Shown piece after piece: positions 57,615 through 64,000 of a stretch of 64,000 bases of DNA (its first letter is position 1; each line of letters starts with the position of its first letter). The notes beneath the pieces were generated by a model that was given only the letters and a program-made list of their open reading frames with translations, ran no database searches and was not told the origin of the DNA. Both the position numbers and the translations under genes were made by a program. This DNA is from Elephas maximus indicus (lineage: Eukaryota; Chordata; Mammalia; Proboscidea; Elephantidae): assembly GCF_024166365.1 (NCBI RefSeq), contig NC_064825.1:104856480-104920479 (forward strand), written 5' to 3'.

Positions 57615-58225
57615 CAATGTCCCGCTGCTATTCATAAGGTTGTCACTGGCTAATTCTTTTCAGAAGTAGAGCGCCAGGCCCCTCTTCCTAGTCTGTCTTA
57701 GTCTGGAAGCTCGGCTGAAACCTGTCCTCCAAGGGTGACCCTGCTGATATCTGAATACCAGTGGCATAGCTTCCAGAATCACAGCAATACGCAAGCCGCC
57801 ATAGTAGGACAAACTGACAGACACATGAGGGAAGAAAGAGAAGAAGAATTGATACCTTTGAATTCTGGTGTTGGCAAATAATATTGAATATACTATGGAC
57901 TGCCAGAAGAATGAACGAATCTGTCTTAGAAAAAGTACAACCAGAATGCTCCTTAGAAGCAAGGATGGCGAGACTACATCTTACATACTTTGGACATGTT
58001 TTCAGGAGGGATCAACCCCTGGAGAAGGACATCATGCTTGGTAAAGCACAGGGCCAGAGGAAAAGAGGAAGACCCTCAAAGAGGTGGATTGACACAGTGG
58101 TTGAAACAATGGCTCAAGCACAACTATTGTAAGGATGGCGCAGGGCCGGGCTGCATTTTGTTCTGTAGTACATAGAGTCACTAAGAGTTAGAACCTACTC
58201 GTTGGCATCTAACAACAACAACAAC
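57615..58225 (+). mobile_element. Composite non-autonomous RTE-tailed element
   Basis: Flanked by 'aatgttaggaga' (57603-57614) and 'aatgttaagaga' (58226-58237), a 12-bp target duplication with one mismatch; the empty site is intact at about 13436 in the OR1 flank. The first ~225 bp ('gctgctattcataaggttgtc...gacaaactgacagacac') is not RTE. From about 57840 the sequence is the RTE 3' end ('gaagaagaattgatacc' to 'aacaacaacaacaa'). It therefore looks like a short element that borrowed the RTE 3' end to be copied. Confidence 0.75.
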
Positions 58226-59280
58226 AATGTTAAGAGATGATTATATACATACTTTATTGCAGTATAAGGTGCAGTGAATATATTTCTTATTAATTCCTTA
58301 AGATGGATTCCAAAATGAAATTTATGTCTATAATTATACTTCAATCTAAAAATATTTAGTTCTATAATGTTCATCAAAAAGAAATATAGGACATTGTCAA
58401 TTTAATCACACTTTTATGAACATTGCCTGATAAAATTGTATGAAATGCTTAAAAAAGTTAGGCTAGGTGTTTTGGGTGATAAACAGATGCACTCATGTAA
58501 TGTTTGACCACTGGGATTTATTAGACAGGGAAACATGCAAGAATTGTTACAATGTATGTAACAAATTCCATTAATGTAAAGACTGAGGATCCTTAAGGAG
58601 AACTGCAATATGCCATAGAATCCTTCAGGATACATTCTGAAGCTGTAATTAAGATGGTTTTGGACTGCAGGTAATAAAGATTAAAAACAACCGTGGCATT
58701 AACAAAGTAGAGTTTTGATTTACTTTCTTTGTGAAAGAAATACAGGATAGGTTGACTGAAGTTGATCCCAAATGCTTATGGACACTGATTTCTTCTGCTT
58801 AGTAATTATTAAAAAAAAAAAATTATTAGCTCTTGTTAATTAATTATTACTATTATTTTGGTGAAATTATACAGAGGCAAGATACACTATTTTAACAATT
58901 TCTCCACTTACATGCCAATGAAATTGGTTACATTTTTTAAATTGTGCTATCATTTTCCATAATTATCCTCGTCCAAATTATTCCATGACAATTATCTTAA
59001 ACTAACTGCGGCTTAAGTTTCCCATCCAATGTTTTGAGTTGCTGGTTGTGAATTGCATATCACATAGATAATTCTTTAAAAGAATACTCAAAGCAGAGGT
59101 AACTTAATGATTAATGTAATCTCTTTTTTGGTTCAAAGAAGACTTCAGGGAATATTTTTGGTTTAAGATTTAAAGATTATCTCAGGGCAAAATTTCTTGT
59201 GCTCACAAAAATAAGTTGAGTGTTTTTATATCAGCAATAAAAAATGAAATTTAGAAAAAAATCCCCTTTACAGTAGCATC

Positions 59281-59821
59281 TGTTATGGATTGAACTGTGT
59301 CCCCCAAAAATACCTGTCAACTTAGCTGGGCCATGACTCACAGTATTGTGTGATTGTCCACCATTTTATGTGATTTCCCTATGTGTTGTAAATCCTATCA
59401 TTATTATGTAATAAGATGGATTAACGACAGTTATATTGATGAGATCTATATTGATGAGTTATATTGATGAGATCTTTTTTTTTATATAAGATTACATAGT
59501 GTCTTAAGCCAATCACTTTTGAGATATAAAAGAGAGAAGCAAGTAGAGACAAGAAGACATCATACCATAAAGAAAACAGTGCCAGGAGCAAAGTGCATCC
59601 TTTGGACCCAGGGTTCCTGCACTGAGATGCTCCCAGACCAAGGGAAGACTGATGCATCGCAAGGACCTTCCTCCAGAGCTGACAAACAGAAAACCTTCCC
59701 CTGGACCTGGAGCCCTGAATTTGGACTTCTAGCCTATTGGACTGTGAAATAATAAACTTCTTTTTGTTAAAGCCATCCACTTGTGGTATTTCTGTTATAG
59801 CAGCACTAGATGAGCAAGACA
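59281..59821 (+). repeat. Solo LTR with 5-bp target duplication (OR3 flank)
   Basis: 'tgttatggattgaactg' to 'gatgagcaagaca', flanked by 'gcatc' at 59276-59280 and 59822-59826. Same insertion as 14442-14939. Fossil, non-coding. Confidence 0.75.
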
Positions 59822-59913
59822 GCATCTAAAGGAATAAAATTCCTGGGAATAATTTTAGCCAAGGAAGTGAAAGACTTGTACACAGAAAGCTTTTAAACAG
59901 TACTAAAAGAAAT

Positions 59914-59971
59914 TAACCAAAAAACCAAACCAAACCCATTGCTGCCGAGTCAATTCTGACTCATACCAACT
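59914..59971 (-). repeat. AfroSINE 3' fragment, antisense
   Basis: 'aaccaaaaaaccaaaccaaac', then 'ccgagtcaattctgactcat', cut off after about 55 bp. It starts in the same 'aaaagaaatta' that flanks the nested SINE in flank a (30340), while OR1 and flank b are empty there. Confidence 0.7.
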
Positions 59972-60800
59972 CTAGATGACCTAAATAAATGGAAGGACAT
60001 CTAATGTTCAAGGATTGGAAGACTCAATATGTTCAAGACATCAATACTACCTAAAGAAATTTTTAAATTCAAGGAAATCTCTGTCATAATTCCAACGGCC
60101 TTCTTTACAGAAATGGAAAAGTCAATCTTCAAAAAATATGAAACTGCCAAGGGACCCAAATAGCCTAAGCAATCTTGAAAAAAAGACCAGAGAAGAAAAA
60201 CTCACACATCAGTTCTCTTGACTCCCATTCTTATGGTATGATCATGGCCACAGGGCAGCTTTTGAAGCTCTGGGCAATTTATCTGAGATCTAGAAAAGCA
60301 CCAAAGGCGAAAGGCAAAAGAGAGTTTGGCTTTCAGTTAAATCATCTCATTTCCTGCATGTCTCAATTAAGTACATAACTAATATCTCATAGGCCACCCA
60401 CCTTATTTTTCAAAGGATGCTGAGAAATGTAATTTTTTAAATCTAGGACTATTGATTTCCCTGTAAATATAAGGTCTAATAGGTGAAAGGTGGAGAAAAT
60501 ACAATGAAGGCAACTGGAAGTCTACAATTTCAACTATACTTCCTTCTCTTTAAGCATGTTTCCAAGTGATGGAATTTCCTCCTCCCACAAGAACACAGCT
60601 TCTTGAAACTTTATGTAGAAAGAAACAGTTGGTAATATTTCCTCAGAAAGGCTGTATGATAATGGCTTAGAGTTCATAGATTTTCAAGCCATTCCTTCAA
60701 ATTTTTATACATTTTTTTTTTTTCATGTTCATCATTGATTTTACCAATTTGCCTGTCTGAAATTCTTCCTGGGACAAACTCAAAAGTCTTACTGCTAGGG

Positions 60801-61171
60801 TGATTTTACAAATAAAATTTTATAAAGTGGGTTGTTTCAATCAACAAAAATTCATTGTCTCATAGTTTCTGGAGTCTGAGGTCTGACATCAGTCTTTTAC
60901 AGAGATCTGTTCTCATATCTCCTGACCTCTAGTAGCTCCAGAATTTCATGGGTTGCTACTGCAGCATCACATGTAATCTTTCATCTTTCTCTCTGTCTCT
61001 GGGAATCTTCTCTTTTATAAGAACACCAGTGGGACCCACCCCACTGGAGTATACCCTCGTGTTAACCTTACTGATAACATCTTCATAGACCGTATTTATA
61101 GAGTCACATTCACAAGCATAGCATTCAGGCTCCAACATTTCTTTATGGGCAACACAATTTGATCCATAATA
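60801..61171 (-). repeat. LTR-like repeat, antisense (OR3 flank)
   Basis: Counterpart of 15872-16292, with a degraded left end. Right end near 'tttgatccataata'. Confidence 0.5.
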
Positions 61172-63123
61172 GGGGAGAACCCTGCTTTATATGCATTTGA
61201 ATCAAGTTTTAAATGACTTGTTCTGAAATCAATTTCCTAGTGTTCTTGGAGTGAATTCAGATGTCATCTGCAAAGGTATAACTTAAACTTATACCCCAAC
61301 AGTGTTGCCTATTTTGAACGTCATGATTTAAACAAGAGAGTTTTTACATATTCAAATTATTCCCAACCTGGACTCTTCCCATTTGGTGATTTGACTCTGG
61401 GTTACACATTTGTGATTTTTTTTCCCCAAGGACTTGGTCCTATAAATCCTGTTCTATGTGGGTGACTATTCTTGTAGCATCTCTGGAGATGCAGGATCTA
61501 CTCTCAGAATTGTGACTAAAGTCCCAATGAGTTTAATTACAGAAGAGTTGCAAGATGAGATGCACCAATTAAATGACTCAATAGTATTTCTTGTAGTTCA
61601 AATGCAAATAAAGTGTCCAAAGACTGTTACCCTTACCACAGAGAGTATTTATTTACATGAGTAGTTACAGAACTGGGTTTTTCAAGAATTGAAATGATGG
61701 GCTCAAAGCATAACAAAATATGAACATGAAATTATTTTTCATCCTTCAGGCAAACTGTAGTTCAACTATGCTGTATGAAGTCAGGTCAGTATAAATGACT
61801 GAGAATCAAAATCAGGTAATAAGCTATTTCACTTCTAAACCACAAACTGCAAAATATTTCTCTAAACAATTCACAGTTCTCTTTCCCACAAAATTTACTT
61901 TTTATTTTTAACCTCATACTGCTTATTTAACTTTTGTTTGTTTTAGGGCAAGTTATGCCAGCTATGGAGTTTTTGGCTCTCTTTTATTATAATCATGACT
62001 CAGACTTATTCTTGCTCATAACATTCTTGATATTTGTATTAAAAAATCTCAGCTATTTAAAAGGTAACAATTTTCTGAAAGACTGAGATGAGATAGGCTT
62101 CCTAAAGCATGGAAAGAACTGGCCACAGAGATACATTTCTAGGTCCAGTGATGGTGCGGGTACTCTCTTACCGTTTGTGCCCACAGAGAAGGGACCACAA
62201 TCCAGAACTTGGACTGAATGACTGTTTCATTATGCAGGTAACCCAGAAAGTGCTTTTATGCATGAATCTTCAGAATGGTGTATGTTATGCAAGAGTTCTT
62301 TGGTAGTGTGAATTGGAAAGTCAGTCTTTTCAAAGTTCTCCTGATTCTGATAATCACTCATGAACAGATCCTATGTGACTGATAAAATATGTGGAGATTG
62401 CCTTAATTCTATGAAACTCTTTAGAAAATTTTCATGGTATAAAGATCTAGAGTACATTCACCTTCTCTAACATCAGTATTCTTAGAAACGAATTTCAAGA
62501 GTAAACATTTGTAGAATATTTTAATGGACAGAAACTTGTAAGTCTCCTATAGGATCAATGGAAGTGCCCTGTAAGCACTTTTTGTTAATCTGTTAATAAT
62601 TAGAGAATGATGTAAATCTGTAAACCTTGAATGACTGATTTTCAAGGACCTAAGATAATGCTTATGAAAGCAAGTAATTACTTCAATTCATAGGAGCCAT
62701 AGGTTGGGTAAGAAAGGACTGAAATTCATCATTGGATTTAGCAAAGGGAAGGTGTTTTCATAAAGAAGAACAGAGAATTGGGTTGCTTGCTTGAAAAAAT
62801 GAGGAGTGGAAGGAAAAATTATTTAAACAGTGATAATACTATACTGTATAAATAGGAGAGGAAAATTGTTAATGTAGGAATTGGAGGAGACAACTACAAG
62901 AGGAAGAGTGACAAAGAGGATGGGATCTAGTGTACACACAGAGGGTTTGGCCATAGAAACGGAAAAAGCATGTATTGTGAAGGGGAGGTCCAGCAGAATT
63001 TTGACGTCAGATATTGAAATAAATGTCAATAGAGATATCGAGAGTAACTGGATATAATTACTAGGATTGTTTTAAGAGATAGGATTGGTTAATATTGATG
63101 ATATTTTTGGTAGTTTTTTTTTG

Positions 63124-63151
63124 CATGTGTGTGTGTGTGTGTGTGTATACA
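63124..63151. repeat. (GT)n microsatellite
   Basis: 'tgtgtgtgtgtgtgtgtgt' tract. The equivalent OR1 spot (18290-18305) is shorter and the b spot (40165) has none. Confidence 0.85.
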
Positions 63152-63824
63152 CAGTCTTTTTCTTTTTCTTTGGAATCTCTCCTCTCATCTTTTTCATTCC
63201 GGCACATTCATCACCAGCAAAAAAGTAACCCATTTATAAGAAAAAAATGTATCTTTCCATGTTTTCCTCATGCTCATATAATTGTTTTTATCTTGTTTTA
63301 TAACATTATTATACATAGTCTTATTTTTTTATGCCTATTTCTTTATTGCTCAACTGTACCTTATTAGTACCAATTTCTAAAATTGTGAAATATGTGCATT
63401 GCAGATTTAAGTTATTAGTTAAAAAGATTCTGCCATTCTTAGAATGTAGAAAATAATCTCATTTATTAATATGAAAGTGGATATTTAATAAATCTTCCTT
63501 TATTTTTACATTAAAGTTTTCATGTATTTATAATTTATGTTTATGTACAATATTAACTATATATATATATACAATTTTATTTTCTCCCAGATGGCAAGTT
63601 AATGTGGTAACCCCATTTATTTCATAATCTGCTCTTTTCCCATATGTTTCTAGTTATTTGTTTGTCTCTCATTATTTGATAAGATCACTGAGGTTATTGA
63701 CCATATTTTAATCAGCTTTATAGTCTTAAAATATTGGACAGTGCTGAAACATAATAAATCATATTGCCTATTCATTGAATGAATAAACAAATTATCTGGA
63801 GGTTTAAAAAAGTCACTGGTCATT

Positions 63825-63843
63825 GTTATATTTACAGGTAAGT
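63825..63843 (+). promoter_or_regulatory. Candidate splice site just upstream of OR3
   Basis: 'tatatttacag|gtaagtttat': AG at 63836-63837, 45 bp before the ATG. Here the donor half is the full GTAAGT consensus. Confidence 0.45.
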
Positions 63844-63882
63844 TTATCCTGAACTCTGAAATAAGGACACACAGAAGAACAT

Positions 63883-64000
63883 ATGGAACAAAGGAACAAT
63901 GTGACTGAGTTTGTCCTTTTGGGGCTCACTCAGAATCCCCAGGGTCAGAAAGTATTATTTCTTGTGTTTTTGCTGATCTACATTGCGACAGTTGTGGGCA
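63883..64000 (+). CDS. Olfactory receptor OR3 (OR4C-like), cut by window end
   Basis: The first 39 codons of an odorant GPCR: an N-terminal tail with '[20 protein letters not shown]' (N-glycosylation site NNVT), then the start of TM1, '[16 protein letters not shown]', reaching the position of the conserved GN pair as the window ends. It is open as far as it goes. The start is chosen by alignment with OR1 (19046) and OR2 (46171) and is the first ATG after the conserved splice-like site. Over these 118 bases it differs from OR1 and OR2 about equally (roughly 16 differences each by eye). Whether the full gene is intact cannot be judged. Confidence 0.85.
   Translation, partial: MEQRNNVTEFVLLGLTQNPQGQKVLFLVFLLIYIATVVG

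Larger units (their letters stand above)
58227..63835 (+). other. 5' flank of OR3 (duplicated unit)
   Basis: Homologous to the OR1 flank (13436-18990) with few differences over most of its length. No coding exon is recognised. From about 63.7 kb it becomes more like the OR2 upstream region. It carries the same LTR as OR1 at the same position. Confidence 0.65.

Overview
The window looks like nuclear DNA of an afrotherian mammal, most likely an elephant or another paenungulate. The sequence is AT-rich and carries many tRNA-derived SINEs of AfroSINE type, recent RTE-clade LINEs ending in (AAC)n, L1 LINEs, ERVL/MaLR-type LTRs, and tandemly repeated olfactory receptor (OR) genes. The clade call rests on recognising the SINE and RTE families from memory. 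No database search was run.

The only host protein genes I can support are three olfactory receptors on the + strand, close to the OR4C type. OR1 (19046-19964) has one frameshift. OR2 (46171-47195) has one frameshift, altered core motifs and a lost ancestral stop. OR3 starts at 63883, is open as far as seen, and is cut by the window end. Base 1 lies in the 3' flank of a fourth unit whose OR gene (OR0) should end a few hundred bases to the left.

The window is built from diverged copies of one OR unit (5' flank, OR, 3' flank). 1-19045 (OR0 3' flank plus OR1 5' flank) matches 47247-63882 (OR2 3' flank plus OR3 5' flank), including shared L1, RTE, SINE and LTR insertions. Between OR1 and OR2 the 5' flank occurs twice, as copy a (29697-32683) and copy b (34773-46170). 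Each is preceded by an ERVL fossil, so ERVL plus flank was duplicated locally with a period near 5 kb.

Layout: 1-2902 OR0 3' flank with an LTR, an old SINE and a 22-bp minisatellite; 2903-10412 full-length antisense L1 riddled with RTE and SINE insertions; 10430-13420 older antisense L1 and LTR relics; 13430-19045 OR1 5' flank; 19046-19964 OR1; 19965-22275 OR1 3' flank; 22275-26930 SINE, RTE, L1 and antisense ERV relics; 26935-29696 ERVL fossil 1; 29697-32683 flank a; 32684-34772 ERVL fossil 2; 34773-46170 flank b, holding two L1 insertions; 46171-47195 OR2; 47196-50365 OR2 3' flank; 50365-56431 L1 nest; 56434-58226 LTR, old L1 and a composite RTE; 58227-63882 OR3 5' flank; 63883-64000 OR3.

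The points most worth a second look are: a 5'-complete but 3'-truncated L1 with a perfect 20-bp target-site duplication and no poly(A) (40615-45244), its roughly 215-bp tandem 5'UTR monomers, a mosaic switch of OR3's upstream sequence from OR1-like to OR2-like near 63.7 kb, the nested ERVL/flank duplication, and a conserved acceptor-plus-donor splice-like motif just upstream of each OR start.
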